From Opitutia bacterium UBA977 (GTDB lineage Bacteria; Verrucomicrobiota; Verrucomicrobiia; Opitutales; Coraliomargaritaceae): a stretch of 17,714 nt of DNA. The notes under the pieces were generated by a model. It searched no databases. It had not been told where the DNA came from and saw only the letters and a list, made by a program, of their open reading frames with translations. The translations under genes and the position numbers were made by a program. The stretch is taken from the NCBI GenBank assembly GCA_002292345.1, contig DBBT01000108.1, positions 19,361 to 37,074 of the forward strand, written 5' to 3'. This document shows, piece after piece, positions 1 to 9,410 of this stretch. Within the stretch, counting starts at the first letter, position 1, and each line of letters opens with the position of its first letter.

Positions 1-743
1 CGGCGACGAAGCATCACGCTACAGAGAGCCAATAGACCGCTCATAAGAGCGTAGGTGCCAGGTTCCGGAACGGCAGAGACGACGGTGCCGTTGAATGACA
101 AGTCATCAAATCGATGAATGTAGTCGCTACCACCGGTGTTGTCAGCGAAGTAGAGCCTAAACTCGGTAGTCCCTGTGAGACCCTGGTATTCCGCAGCGGC
201 AAGGCTAATAGTAGCAGCAGAACCATAATTTATACTCCCACCGTTAACATCAAAGAACTCATCGTGAAAGGCAATAAATTGGTCGCTAGCAAATCCATTG
301 ATATCCGAAAGAAGGTAAGCTCTAGACTGCTTACCGGCAAAAGTACCATTGCGGCTATATCCATGTTCGAAGGTAAAAGATGAAAGGTCCATTTCGAACC
401 CATCAGCAACTGTTAGATCGAAAGAAATGTAGTCATCAGCAGTGACTGCATTCGCAAGACTTATTTGATTAAATCCGCTAGTTACGCTTGATCGAAGATA
501 GAAAGAACCAGCGGCTGCGTCTGGACCAGCACCACTTGAACGCCCCACAGAGCCTCCTACATTGATGCCGGCACCAATAGCAATGGTATCTGCCGTCAGG
601 TTTGCATCTTCAGTTGTAGCACTCAGATTCGAGGCAAAAGTATACTGCGCAATCGTGGCTGCTGACAAACTTGCGGACGTCATCAGGCCGACAGCGGCGG
701 TAGCGAAAACTCCAGTTCGCAATATTTTAATTATATTCATCAT
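1..743 (-). CDS. PEP-CTERM sorting-domain protein made of one shared beta module (C-terminal end beyond window)
   Basis: I read this frame by hand: it is open from ATG 743 to the window edge with no stop, about 247 visible residues. Residues 1-28 look like a signal peptide (MMNIIKILRTG start, hydrophobic core, SLSAAT cleavage region). Residues 30-221 are the ~180-190-aa module also found in the three large proteins of this window; recognisable blocks are TIAQYTF, DDYISFDLT, FRLYF and IHRFDDLSFNGTV. A PEP-CTERM tail follows: VPEPGTYAL at 225-233, a hydrophobic stretch, and MLRR as the last visible residues. PEP-CTERM tails are known sorting signals processed by exosortase and tied to exopolysaccharide-producing envelopes. 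No catalytic motif is visible, so binding or structural display is the likely role, which is inference. ATG 740 could also start the protein. No clear Shine-Dalgarno precedes either ATG. A conserved promoter block lies at 806-847. Only a few residues and the stop should be missing. Confidence 0.88.
   Translation of the reverse strand, partial: MMNIIKILRTGVFATAAVGLMTSASLSAATIAQYTFASNLSATTEDANLTADTIAIGAGINVGGSVGRSSGAGPDAAAGSFYLRSSVTSGFNQISLANAVTADDYISFDLTVADGFEMDLSSFTFEHGYSRNGTFAGKQSRAYLLSDINGFASDQFIAFHDEFFDVNGGSINYGSAATISLAAAEYQGLTGTTEFRLYFADNTGGSDYIHRFDDLSFNGTVVSAVPEPGTYALMSGLLALCSVMLRR
81..656 (-). repeat. Shared module, copy 1 (stand-alone form)
   Basis: Residues 30-221 of the PEP-CTERM protein. 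Alternating hydrophobic and polar residues suggest a beta-sandwich. The end IHRFDDLSFNGTV matches the ends of the other copies (YHRLDDVALYGT, IHRIDDIVLSGTV, IHRFDSVALNGTV). This is the most divergent copy and carries an extra insertion near its start. Confidence 0.8.
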
Positions 744-805
744 AGGTACGGTTAATTGAGTTTAAAATAAGGTAAGAATGAGGATATTAACAGGATTTAA
801 GCAGC

Positions 806-847
806 TAAGATACATGAGATTGCGCATTAAAATTACGAGAATGCGCC
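806..847 (-). promoter_or_regulatory. Conserved promoter/operator block 1, upstream of the PEP-CTERM gene
   Basis: On the plus strand an inverted repeat TGCGCATT (821-828), 11 nt, AATGCGCC (840-847) is followed after 8 nt by AAGATA (807-812). On the coding strand this reads GGCGCATT-N11-AATGCGCA-N8-TATCTT. TATCTT is a plausible -10 element 64 bp from ATG 743. No TTGACA-like -35 is seen at 16-18 bp, where the half-sites fall instead. That arrangement fits an activator site replacing the -35, or a repressor over the promoter. Spacing and bases match block 2 almost exactly. Confidence 0.6.
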
Positions 848-982
848 ATTAAAAAAAGTTATATTAGTCGACGCAGAACTAGTAATATTGCCTGCGACAA
901 AAAATCCATCAATATATCCGAGCAAATACGTCTTGAACAGTAAATGAAAAGTAATTGTTAGAAGTAATGACATTGCCTATAT
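848..982. other. AT-rich spacer, nothing recognised
   Basis: This stretch between the promoter block and the gene remnant is AT-rich. I see no open frame with family similarity, no hairpin with a T-run and no repeat in it. It may hold upstream regulatory sequence for the PEP-CTERM gene. Confidence 0.4.
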
Positions 983-1197
983 TCATCGTGCTAGCAGTAT
1001 TTGTTTCACTCGCTCTCGCGAGCAAGGATGCAGAGCACTTGCACTATACTCAGAAGCACCCAGGCCTGAACTCACAGTAAAGGCATTTGTGTCGTTCACA
1101 GCCTCAGTTGTGCGTCCAGATTGGATGCGAAGGTATACTGCTCGATCGCTTCCACGGGCAAGTTAGCAGACGTTCGAAAAGTCTGACGCGCCTTTTT
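983..1197 (-). pseudogene. Frameshifted N-terminal remnant of a shared-module protein
   Basis: Minus-strand translation gives TSANLPVEAIEQYTFASNL, closely matching TSASLSAATIAQYTFASNL at the N-terminus of the neighbouring PEP-CTERM protein. That frame then runs into TGA at 1098-1096. A loss of one base near 1115 puts the homology into another frame, RTTEAVNDTNAFTVSSGLGA, which matches the ATTEDANLTADTIAIGAG region and its equivalents; it ends at TGA 985-983. No ATG precedes the matching region: upstream codons read HFKKARQTFR, and the signal-peptide part is missing. At nucleotide level the match around 1105-1170 to 609-675 is easy to see. This is a dead copy of the module-bearing family, truncated at both ends. 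Confidence 0.75.
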
Positions 1198-1223
1198 AAA
1201 ATGTGAAATAACTGCTCAGAAGA

Positions 1224-4200
1224 CTACTCTGCTTGCAGAGACAGGCGAACAAAGAGCTTGCGCTCTAATGCCACGCTGTCAGGCAGACTCACCACGACTC
1301 GGTCGATGCCGCTGCCGTAGAAGTTTTCGGAAACTGTGACTGTCACGCCATTGGTGTCGTGTACCACGGGGTTCCAGTTGGACAAGTCTGAACTATACTC
1401 AGCGATGATGGTTGTTTTTGAATCGCTGTGAGACGTTTGTTTGCGACGGTATTGAAACTCAAATCTGTTGTCGGTACGCGTGTAAGCCGGCTTGACTAAT
1501 TGATCATCAGAACCATCCGCAGGATCACCGCCGAGGATATATTCAAGACCAGTCGCCAGGCCACCACCATCAAAGTCCAGAGCCTCAGTACGATCCGCCA
1601 GCCCCGGGAATCCGTCCGACCAACTCGTATAGGCAGGCGACAACTCGTAAATGCCGGTCAGTTTCAAATTACTGATTGTTACTGCGGGATTTGTGCCACT
1701 GGTATTTCGAGTAAACCCAAGCAAGAGGTAATCATAATCCCCAATGCGATCGGGAGCGGTGGTGAAACTGGACAGGTCAAACGTTGCGCTATAGCTCTGC
1801 GCACCCGTTGCTCCCGTTAGGATGGCAGCTGCGTCCGATGCAACTCCAGGCGTGCCGCTGAAAGCCCCGTCGGCCCCGCCAAGATTGTAAGCTGTCAATG
1901 CCCCATTCGATGATTCCCAAGCGTTGCCATTCGTAGCGAAGAGGTTCATTGTCAAAGTCGAGGAGCTGGAGTTCACATCTACATAGCCCCAGAGATGGGC
2001 ATAAAGGGTCTCGGAGGCGCTCGCGGTTGTATAATCGAAACTCAGCTGAATCTGATTGTAATTACTGTCGGCAAAGGCGTCCAGATTGATGATGATCCCC
2101 AATGCGCCTTCGGAGACAGCATTGTTCTCTAGACTGGCATTGGACAACACACCATCTGCGGCAGACCACGCGCTGCTTTCCGATTTCACAAAACCTACAG
2201 AGTCGCGAGTCATATAGTTGGCGGCTATATTATCCAGATCCACCGTCCCAATGAGGTTATCGGAAGCCGCATACACCTGTATCTTCAGCTGCGCGGTAGC
2301 ACTACCCCCTAAGGAGGTGGCCTGTATCGTGAAGCGGTTTTCGGCGGTATCGCTCGCCGCTTCAGGTGTTCCGGAAAGCGTTCCATCCGCTGCCACAGTC
2401 AGCCATGCCGGACCTGAAAGTTTAGAGTATGTGATGGCATCGGAATCAGGATCTGTGGCGAAGCCTGAAAGCGAACCAGAGAAAGCTTCCCCCTGCGTCA
2501 CGGCGGTTGCAGAGATGACATCACTACTAAATACCACGGGCTGATTGGCGCTTGCCGTGACCTCGCTACTGAAGGCCGATTCTGCAAAATTTTCATCTCT
2601 GGAACTTACCACATAATAGTGAGTGGAAGCATGCATGTCTGTATCAATATAATCACTACCAGTCACGGTAGCAATCGCCTGATATCCGCTGCCCGTCGCA
2701 GTGCTGCGGTAGACCGTGTAGCCAGTCAGGCCGGGCTCGGTGTTATCGGCCCAATCCAGAGAAACCTGTGTGATGTCTGACTGCGCACTGAGGCCCGCCG
2801 GAGCGGCCGGCCCTGCAGGCACCGACGGATCCGACGACACCACACGAATGCGCCAGCCTTCGTTCAGGTCCAGTGATGGCCGCGGAATGTTGAATGCATA
2901 ATTCACAGTTCCATCGCCATTCTGCACACCCTGATAATAGTTGTTGGCCGCAATGTTGACTGACTCAAGATCCGTCCAGACACCGTCTGCCCAACGCTGC
3001 GCAGTCAGTTTCAACCCGACTTCAGCACCCTTGATCAGGATGGGCACATGCCCGATTCCGCCACCGTTGAAGGTAAAATCGGCAAGAACCCCGTTGCTCG
3101 GCTCCGGCTGGATTTCCAGCGGATAATTGTTAAGGCGTAGCCCTTGATGCATGACTATATCCAGTTGCACATTGTGTACAAACTCATCGCGTACCGGTTC
3201 CCATGCGCTTTCGCCGCTTTCTCCATAGGCCGTCAGACGGTTAATCAGTTCCGCATCACTCCCCCAGTAATCATCGACATGCTGCGGCGGCAAAATAAAT
3301 TCGACTTCGCCCTTCACGATGTCTCCGGCATTATAGGATTCGTTTACAGAAGATCCGCTGAGGTCAAAGAGCATCGTGGAATCAATACCGTAGCGGTGCA
3401 GGTAGAGCGGAAGAGAACTGCCGTTCAGCGTCGAGGAAAGCGGTATCATACCGCGCAAGGCTTTGGTGGAATATCCCTGCCCAGAGTAGTAGTCATCTAT
3501 ACTTAACCATTTATCATCAAAGGCAATAGGTGCCCCCCGATAAGTATCCCCGCCTCTGGTGATCATGCTCGACAAAAGCACACCGTCCGCATCGCCGACC
3601 GTATAGTTGTTGTAGAAAGCGGATTTATAGTCGTCGGCGGCCATCTGGTAAAAAACCAGACGATTCGGGGAATCCACATCCTGCAAAAAGGTATATTCAT
3701 ACTCATGAAAACGGCGATGATAGTCGAGCGTCGCCCCCGCACGGCTCCTGTATGTAAACCGGATCTTGTCGTCGTCGGTAACTCCGGTATAAAGTACCTC
3801 GGTCATATTGGGTCCAGTCCAGTGATAGCAGGTCTTGAGGCGTTTCTCCCGACGGCGGGTATTAGCACTGTCGTAATAAACCAGGAAATCGCCGCCGCCT
3901 ACATTTTCAGTCCAACCGTAATCGGGATTTGTTTTATACGAGGTTGTAAATGCAGGCCGTACGTCACATATAAATGCTTCGCCTGTATTTTTATCGGGGT
4001 TGTATGTCATCGACTCCCCCCAGCAGCCAATTGCACTTTCATCCCATTTCCAACTGCGATTGGAGTAACCGATCAAGCTAAGCTGGGAATGCGAAATAGC
4101 CCCTGCTCCGCCCCAGAACCCGTAGACCACACGTAGCTTGACCCAGCGATGTTCACCCGCCGCCAGAGGCAGCATAACCGAGCCGCGCAACCAAGTTCCA

Positions 4201-7200
4201 TCATGAACGGTGCGGTTGCTATTTTGCAGATGCCAGTTTTTAGAGAGCTGAACCGGAACGCCAAGCGGTTGTCCGTCGGCCGCATCGCACAGCAACATAA
4301 TGGTTCCGGTAATAGCACGCGGGGTTGGTTGTTCAAATATCAGTGGAATATTCTTTGCGCTGGCGGAGGGGTTGCTCACTTCGATCACATATTCATCCAC
4401 CCGGTCAGTTGCCGCCGGAAAGGCAACACTTTCAGCCGGCACACTAATATGAATCGCATGTTCATCCTCATCGAATGTGACAGCTAGCGTAGAACCGTCT
4501 TGATAGTTCGTGGCACTTAAAACATAATCGGCCGGGTTGATAGCTCCCAGTTTTGCATTTTCCTGAGGCTTTAAAGTCAAGCGCGCCTGATTGCTCGCAC
4601 TGTCAGCGACATGTCCATTCACCTGAAGCACTGTGCGCGTAATGGGATTGGTCGTCTCCGAAGAAAAATCCAGCATGAAGGTCACCCGGTCGGGCCACGC
4701 GGTGACTTCTAAACGGCAGTCTTTATCAACCTCCAGAGTATTTCCATCGGAATCCTTGAAAACCAGTCCGGTGTGATCAATCCGTTGCACGTATTGCCCG
4801 CTTTCGATTAGCCGGACGTATTCCTTTTGCGCATCCTTCACCACTGCATTCGTACAGGTATATTCGATACCGTCCTGATACACGCGCAGCACAAAATCAG
4901 TCGCAGGAGTAAAAACGGTCACATCATCAGTCAGCGCTGAAACATAGTCTGTACCGCTCAGCGCATCATATCCCGTCAACTGCATATCATCACAATCGAG
5001 CTGCAGGCTGTAATACCCGGTCTGAAAAACCAGCTCTGGCTCATTGGAAATTGCAGGAATTCCGTTTTGATAATACATGTAGGTGTAATTCAGCGGTTCC
5101 TGCACCAGTGGACCCGCTGGCGCCTGGGATCGATTCAACGCAATAATCAGATTATCCACGCGTACACTGTCCGGCCCTCGATCACGGTTTAACCGGATCG
5201 TATTCAAACCGGCATTGAGCGATACACTGGCCAGGCTCGACACAGTCCATACTCCGCCTGTCCCGGCCAGGTTGTAGTTACTGTCCACCACGCTACCATT
5301 TACCGTAAGCGTCATGGTGTTTGCACTATCCGTCCAATGACTCAAGGAGAGATCGGCCTCGGCGGCCTCCACTAAATTCACCGTCCACTCGATATAACTG
5401 CTGCTGGCCGTGTCCATCACCACATAGCCCGAGCCAGTGTAGCCGGCAGAGTAGCTGCTCGATGTCGAATCATAAAGCACCGCATCTTCCGCTTCGCGTC
5501 TCTCATTTACACTAATATTCAGCGTAGCATTTACCGGTGCGGCGATTCCGTCGGAAACACTGACGGTCCAACTGTTCATGCTCACGTCCCAACCGCCCGG
5601 CGTACCCGATAGCGTGCCGTCTGCCGCCACGCTCAACCATGCCGGGCCAGAAATCTTAGTATAGGTAAGTGCCGCTCCGGCATCTAAATCCCTTGCGGCA
5701 TCAGTAATGCTGGTGCTATACGCCGCACCTGCCGCAGCAGGGGCTGCTGTCACTGGATCGCTGTACCACAGCGGTGCATCGTTAAACGCATTATTTTCAA
5801 CCGTAATGTTTAAAGTCGCGGTATCGCTACCACCGGTAGAATCAACCTGCACTGTAAAGCTATTCAGGCCCACATCGCCTGGCGCCGGAGTGCCCGAAAG
5901 ACCCCCATCTGAAGCCACAGTCAACCAGGAAGGACCATCCAGCTTTGAAAAGGTCATTTGACCCGCAGCCGGGTCGCTGGCATCACCTGCAATGGAATCG
6001 TTGTAGCTTCCATCTTCCGTGGCAGTAGTCTTGATGATGGGGTCAGTCGTGAAGGACGGTGTCGGGTCAGGGTTCGTAGTGGTTTCGTTCGAAGCCTGCA
6101 CCCCGACCTCAAGCCAGATGTCATCTGAAGAGGAAACCGACTCCATCTTGAACGTAGTCAGGTCGGAGGGGAGCATGACATCCAGTTGCTGCTCGGACAG
6201 GGCGTTCCAGTTTGAATCGTACACCGTAAAGAGCCCGTCCTCATCAAGGATAAAATGGTTTTCAGTGCCGATGCTGCCATCCACGCTCACCGACTGCTCG
6301 CCGAGAGTTAGAGTAGGATCCACCAGCGCCTCAGGCGTTTCCGCCAGCGCAATCATCCCATCCACCTCGACGCTACAGGTAGTGCCAGCAGGGATATGTC
6401 CTATGCCGATCTGGATGATCCTCACACTACCATAATCCATGAATTTACGAGTTGATTTCGTCCAGCCCCAGTCGCGGACTCGCCAGGCGACTTCACCGGT
6501 TGGAATTTCAATCCATCGACGGCCAGTGAAATTGATAGGGACGACATAGTCGCGACCTCTTCCACGGTTTAGGCGAATCACTAGAGTGGCACCGCTGCCG
6601 TCACCAGTCACCCACAGGCCGATGCCGCGACGTGTCTTTAAGTCGAGACTCGGACTAACCTCATATGTGGTCAATTCGACGTCCGACCAAACTGGGGAAT
6701 CGGTGGCATTGGCTCGCGACACAGTGAGCGAACTACTGCCGATATAAGTCATTAAATCGATATTGTCATTCGATGCCGCGTCGTAGCTCGGCAGAACCCG
6801 TCCGACAATCCGGACCCGGTCTGCTCCGGAATCCAGCTCCGTCGGAATCTCCAGAGTTTGAACATCACCGTTTTGCAGATAGAAACGCGGAGTGATGACT
6901 CCGTGTTCTTGGCCCGAGTGCCATTCATGAGTGTAAAGATCAGTGCCCAGCGCCAGCCATCGTTCAAGAACCGGACCTTTCATCCGCCATAAGGCCTTGC
7001 CGAATGCCTTGGGCCCACTGAGAGTTGTGCGAGCAGCAAGAGGACTACGGAACTCGTTCATCGCCTCGCGCTGCACCGAATCCATCGCGTGTGAGGCATG
7101 CTTCCAGTTCTTGATCGCTCTTAAAAAATCAGACGTCAAACCGTGCGCCTGTAGCGTTTCCATTGTCACACCGCTCACATCGTACGATCCAAGTGAGAAT

Positions 7201-9410
7201 CCACGGGTATTGAGAGTTGTTTGCCGATTCAATCTATACTCGTGTTCCTCGAGTCCGATGGTAGCCCACGACTCATCGCCGAGAAACATAACGCATTGCC
7301 CGAAAGGTTTAAAGTCACCGCCAAGCGCGTCTTTTACCCGGTTAAATTTATATTCTAGCCAAGCAAGAGGAGCCGGCCCCGCGCTGCTGTCAGATGAGGT
7401 AGGATGATCCAGGTTCTGGTAAACCAGGGCTCCGAACTTCTCACCTCCCCAGGCACCGTAGGCCTTGTGGAATTCAATTCCGTCGAAAGACGCATGTTTC
7501 AGGCCCAGAGTATTGTTCAGATCGGCCCAGCGCGTGGTAATCGTTTCAAATAAAGCGGAGTTGGGGTCCGGGACAAAGTCGTTGAATGGCCGCAAATAGC
7601 CGCGCAGACTTTCAGCTTCGGAATAGCTTGCAGCGGAGGTATCCCACATCCCACGACTGACGCCTTCCAACTGCCAGGTTCCGTTGCCCAAATCTTCGAC
7701 ACTACTCGCCTGAATCCATTCGTTACCGATCCGGAAGGTCTTGAAGTCAAAAACGCTGGAAACAACCGGCGGAGCCTCCAGTGGTTGATCCGAACCGATC
7801 ACCGGCAGTTCCACACCGGAATCCGGCACCACTACGAAGGAGGTCGCGGCAGCATCAATTGCCCCGCTCAGAGTAACCGTGCCCCAGCTCTGGAGGTCGG
7901 GGTGGGCCGTTGGAGCAACGAACTCCTTATCGCGTTCGCCAATATTCCCAGACAAGTAGTGAAACATCAACCCCAGGTTTTTCCCTGCCGCTTCGCTCTT
8001 AAATGCCTGCATTTCAGCAAGGCCGTTGGGATACATGTTCGGGTTGATTTCATCGTTCTGCCTGTAATTCAACCCGTACTCCCCGCGCCAGACTAAGTTC
8101 CAAAGATAAAAGGCCTTCGCATCCATTTTTTGGGCGTAGGGAAGAAAGTCCGAATGTTCATCGAAATCGATGGGCACCATGTTGAGATAGCTGCTGTCAG
8201 TGGACTGCGCGATCCAATCGTTGAGCCAGGCCTCGGCGGCCGCACGGGTCCACTCGCCATCGACCTTGGGATGCGGCAGGCCTTCCATCGTCCAGAGATC
8301 GAGTAGGGTCTCATCCTCCTGCTCATTGTTCTCGTAGGCATACAAGGCAAACGCGCCAAGGACATTTGTTTCCCACAAGGAGCGACGCTTGATACTCACC
8401 GAGGAGTCGTAAGACACGACCTTCATCATGTGGTCCAGCTCGATTACGCGGAGTCCGCTACCCGCTGTATCGAGGTCGAACTTGAGCTGCTCACCAGCGA
8501 GCGCAAAGCCGCTCAATGAAGTGAAACGAGCCGTCAGATAATCATTCGTTGCCTCAAAACGGACGCTGAGTTGTTCGGTTGAACCGGAAATCGTAAATTG
8601 GTATTCGCCATCACCCAGATCCGTCACCGTGTTAAACCGCCGTTTCGTACCATCTGATTCAAGCAGGTAAAAGCCATAGGACTCGACGCCATCCAACAAC
8701 TCTGCCCCACTCCTGCTCCGGATAGAAACAGGATGCGCGTCTGCGTCAAACTCGATGGAAAGCTGCGCTTGCGGCTGTTGTTGGGTGGTCCCATACAGTG
8801 CCACGTCATCGAGGCGGTGATAGATGCGGTCATGGCCGGTATCGTCATATAAATAGACCCTGAACTCGATTGGAGCAGTGATGTTCTGGAATTTCGCATC
8901 ACTGAGATCAATGCTCCAGGTTTGATAGGTCTCGTCCCCAGTGTCCAAGGCAGTATCTTCGGTCGCAATACTCGACACCAGATCACCCTCGGCAAACCCG
9001 TCAATACTGGTCATCAAGTTGGCTGTGAGGATTTTGCCTGTGTAACCATTATCGTTGGAATAACCTGCCTTGAGCACGAGAGAGGTCAGGTTTATTGTTC
9101 CGGTTGATTTTGGAGCCACCGTAAAAGAAACATAGTCATCCCCGGAGATGGCCTCACTCAGAGTAGTCCCGGTGGCAAACGCTTTCGCATACAGATTCAG
9201 GCTCCTTGTTGCAAAACCCGCATCGGAATCCAAACCGGCACCCACCGAAAAGCTGCCTGCTGTTACGTTCGGATCGGTCGAACTTGCTGCAAGGCTTGCG
9301 GCAAAATCATAGCTTGCCAGAGTCGTGGCGGATGCGCCCACTGCAGCCATCTGTGTGATGGCCGCAGTGATCAGTAAACCTCTTAGCATAGAACTATTTC
9401 GTTTAAGCAT
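1224..9410 (-). CDS. Giant secreted multidomain protein with putative glycosidase module (2728 aa)
   Basis: Approximate layout: signal peptide 1-28 (ends GASATT); shared module 29-209; beta region 210-330; putative TIM-barrel glycosidase module about 330-800 with SFDGIEFHKAYG, where D643 and E646 are acid/nucleophile candidates by analogy to barrel glycosidases; jelly-roll-like region about 820-1110; two Ig-like (He_PIG/cadherin-like) repeats with PSWLTVASDGGLSGTP and PAWLSVAADGTLSGTP, about 1116-1300; CBM35/CBM6-like module 1302-1425 starting REAEDAVLYD and ending VRVDNLIIAL; a second large unrecognised module about 1440-2190; FN3 about 2198-2288; a third Ig-like repeat to 2378; a beta module shared with the sulfatase about 2380-2584; a conserved C-terminal domain 2594-2728. 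It probably acts outside the cell on a polysaccharide. Its start lies 70 bp after the sulfatase stop, so co-transcription is likely. Met8 is an alternative start. No single known family covers it, and the enzymatic role is inference. Confidence 0.85.
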   Translation of the reverse strand: MLKRNSSMLRGLLITAAITQMAAVGASATTLASYDFAASLAASSTDPNVTAGSFSVGAGLDSDAGFATRSLNLYAKAFATGTTLSEAISGDDYVSFTVAPKSTGTINLTSLVLKAGYSNDNGYTGKILTANLMTSIDGFAEGDLVSSIATEDTALDTGDETYQTWSIDLSDAKFQNITAPIEFRVYLYDDTGHDRIYHRLDDVALYGTTQQQPQAQLSIEFDADAHPVSIRSRSGAELLDGVESYGFYLLESDGTKRRFNTVTDLGDGEYQFTISGSTEQLSVRFEATNDYLTARFTSLSGFALAGEQLKFDLDTAGSGLRVIELDHMMKVVSYDSSVSIKRRSLWETNVLGAFALYAYENNEQEDETLLDLWTMEGLPHPKVDGEWTRAAAEAWLNDWIAQSTDSSYLNMVPIDFDEHSDFLPYAQKMDAKAFYLWNLVWRGEYGLNYRQNDEINPNMYPNGLAEMQAFKSEAAGKNLGLMFHYLSGNIGERDKEFVAPTAHPDLQSWGTVTLSGAIDAAATSFVVVPDSGVELPVIGSDQPLEAPPVVSSVFDFKTFRIGNEWIQASSVEDLGNGTWQLEGVSRGMWDTSAASYSEAESLRGYLRPFNDFVPDPNSALFETITTRWADLNNTLGLKHASFDGIEFHKAYGAWGGEKFGALVYQNLDHPTSSDSSAGPAPLAWLEYKFNRVKDALGGDFKPFGQCVMFLGDESWATIGLEEHEYRLNRQTTLNTRGFSLGSYDVSGVTMETLQAHGLTSDFLRAIKNWKHASHAMDSVQREAMNEFRSPLAARTTLSGPKAFGKALWRMKGPVLERWLALGTDLYTHEWHSGQEHGVITPRFYLQNGDVQTLEIPTELDSGADRVRIVGRVLPSYDAASNDNIDLMTYIGSSSLTVSRANATDSPVWSDVELTTYEVSPSLDLKTRRGIGLWVTGDGSGATLVIRLNRGRGRDYVVPINFTGRRWIEIPTGEVAWRVRDWGWTKSTRKFMDYGSVRIIQIGIGHIPAGTTCSVEVDGMIALAETPEALVDPTLTLGEQSVSVDGSIGTENHFILDEDGLFTVYDSNWNALSEQQLDVMLPSDLTTFKMESVSSSDDIWLEVGVQASNETTTNPDPTPSFTTDPIIKTTATEDGSYNDSIAGDASDPAAGQMTFSKLDGPSWLTVASDGGLSGTPAPGDVGLNSFTVQVDSTGGSDTATLNITVENNAFNDAPLWYSDPVTAAPAAAGAAYSTSITDAARDLDAGAALTYTKISGPAWLSVAADGTLSGTPGGWDVSMNSWTVSVSDGIAAPVNATLNISVNERREAEDAVLYDSTSSSYSAGYTGSGYVVMDTASSSYIEWTVNLVEAAEADLSLSHWTDSANTMTLTVNGSVVDSNYNLAGTGGVWTVSSLASVSLNAGLNTIRLNRDRGPDSVRVDNLIIALNRSQAPAGPLVQEPLNYTYMYYQNGIPAISNEPELVFQTGYYSLQLDCDDMQLTGYDALSGTDYVSALTDDVTVFTPATDFVLRVYQDGIEYTCTNAVVKDAQKEYVRLIESGQYVQRIDHTGLVFKDSDGNTLEVDKDCRLEVTAWPDRVTFMLDFSSETTNPITRTVLQVNGHVADSASNQARLTLKPQENAKLGAINPADYVLSATNYQDGSTLAVTFDEDEHAIHISVPAESVAFPAATDRVDEYVIEVSNPSASAKNIPLIFEQPTPRAITGTIMLLCDAADGQPLGVPVQLSKNWHLQNSNRTVHDGTWLRGSVMLPLAAGEHRWVKLRVVYGFWGGAGAISHSQLSLIGYSNRSWKWDESAIGCWGESMTYNPDKNTGEAFICDVRPAFTTSYKTNPDYGWTENVGGGDFLVYYDSANTRRREKRLKTCYHWTGPNMTEVLYTGVTDDDKIRFTYRSRAGATLDYHRRFHEYEYTFLQDVDSPNRLVFYQMAADDYKSAFYNNYTVGDADGVLLSSMITRGGDTYRGAPIAFDDKWLSIDDYYSGQGYSTKALRGMIPLSSTLNGSSLPLYLHRYGIDSTMLFDLSGSSVNESYNAGDIVKGEVEFILPPQHVDDYWGSDAELINRLTAYGESGESAWEPVRDEFVHNVQLDIVMHQGLRLNNYPLEIQPEPSNGVLADFTFNGGGIGHVPILIKGAEVGLKLTAQRWADGVWTDLESVNIAANNYYQGVQNGDGTVNYAFNIPRPSLDLNEGWRIRVVSSDPSVPAGPAAPAGLSAQSDITQVSLDWADNTEPGLTGYTVYRSTATGSGYQAIATVTGSDYIDTDMHASTHYYVVSSRDENFAESAFSSEVTASANQPVVFSSDVISATAVTQGEAFSGSLSGFATDPDSDAITYSKLSGPAWLTVAADGTLSGTPEAASDTAENRFTIQATSLGGSATAQLKIQVYAASDNLIGTVDLDNIAANYMTRDSVGFVKSESSAWSAADGVLSNASLENNAVSEGALGIIINLDAFADSNYNQIQLSFDYTTASASETLYAHLWGYVDVNSSSSTLTMNLFATNGNAWESSNGALTAYNLGGADGAFSGTPGVASDAAAILTGATGAQSYSATFDLSSFTTAPDRIGDYDYLLLGFTRNTSGTNPAVTISNLKLTGIYELSPAYTSWSDGFPGLADRTEALDFDGGGLATGLEYILGGDPADGSDDQLVKPAYTRTDNRFEFQYRRKQTSHSDSKTTIIAEYSSDLSNWNPVVHDTNGVTVTVSENFYGSGIDRVVVSLPDSVALERKLFVRLSLQAE
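1227..1631 (-). other. Conserved C-terminal domain of the giant protein
   Basis: Residues 2594-2728. It starts YTSWSDGFPGLADR, then DFDGGGLATGLEYILGGDP (an acidic, calcium-site-like segment followed by L-EY-LGGDP), then EYSSDLSNWNPVVHD, then a terminal strand ending KLFVRLSLQAE. The glycosidase-like protein ends in a near copy. There is no PEP-CTERM tail. A secretion or surface-attachment signal is one possibility, inferred only from its fixed terminal place. Confidence 0.7.
8784..9326 (-). repeat. Shared module, copy 2
   Basis: Residues 29-209 of the giant protein, directly after the signal peptide. It is 181 codons, the same length as the sulfatase copy. Key blocks are TTLASYDF, GDDYVSFTV, LKAGYSNDNGYTGKILTA, SIDGF, FRVYLYDDTG and YHRLDDVALYGT. 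It is the closest relative of copy 4 and resembles it at nucleotide level (for example 9001-9056 against 16209-16264), pointing to duplication or recombination. Confidence 0.85.

Noticed and set aside
41..226. Short minus-strand frame starting with a hydrophobic Leu run (MVLLLLLALP)
   Set aside because: It looks like a signal peptide but overlaps the PEP-CTERM gene in another frame, whose own frame has clear homology.
1009..1022. CTCGC-TCTC-GCGAG hairpin as a terminator
   Set aside because: Only 5 bp of stem, no T-run on either side, and it lies within the decayed gene remnant.
1227..1240. CTCTGC-TT-GCAGAG inverted repeat at the end of the giant gene
   Set aside because: It lies in the last codons and has no following T-run; likely a chance effect of the coding sequence.
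5500..6010. Repeated Ig-like coding segments as a possible direct-repeat or CRISPR array
   Set aside because: The similarity is at protein level (WLxVAxDGxLSGTP) with a period of roughly 95 codons and diverged DNA; it is domain repetition in the giant protein.
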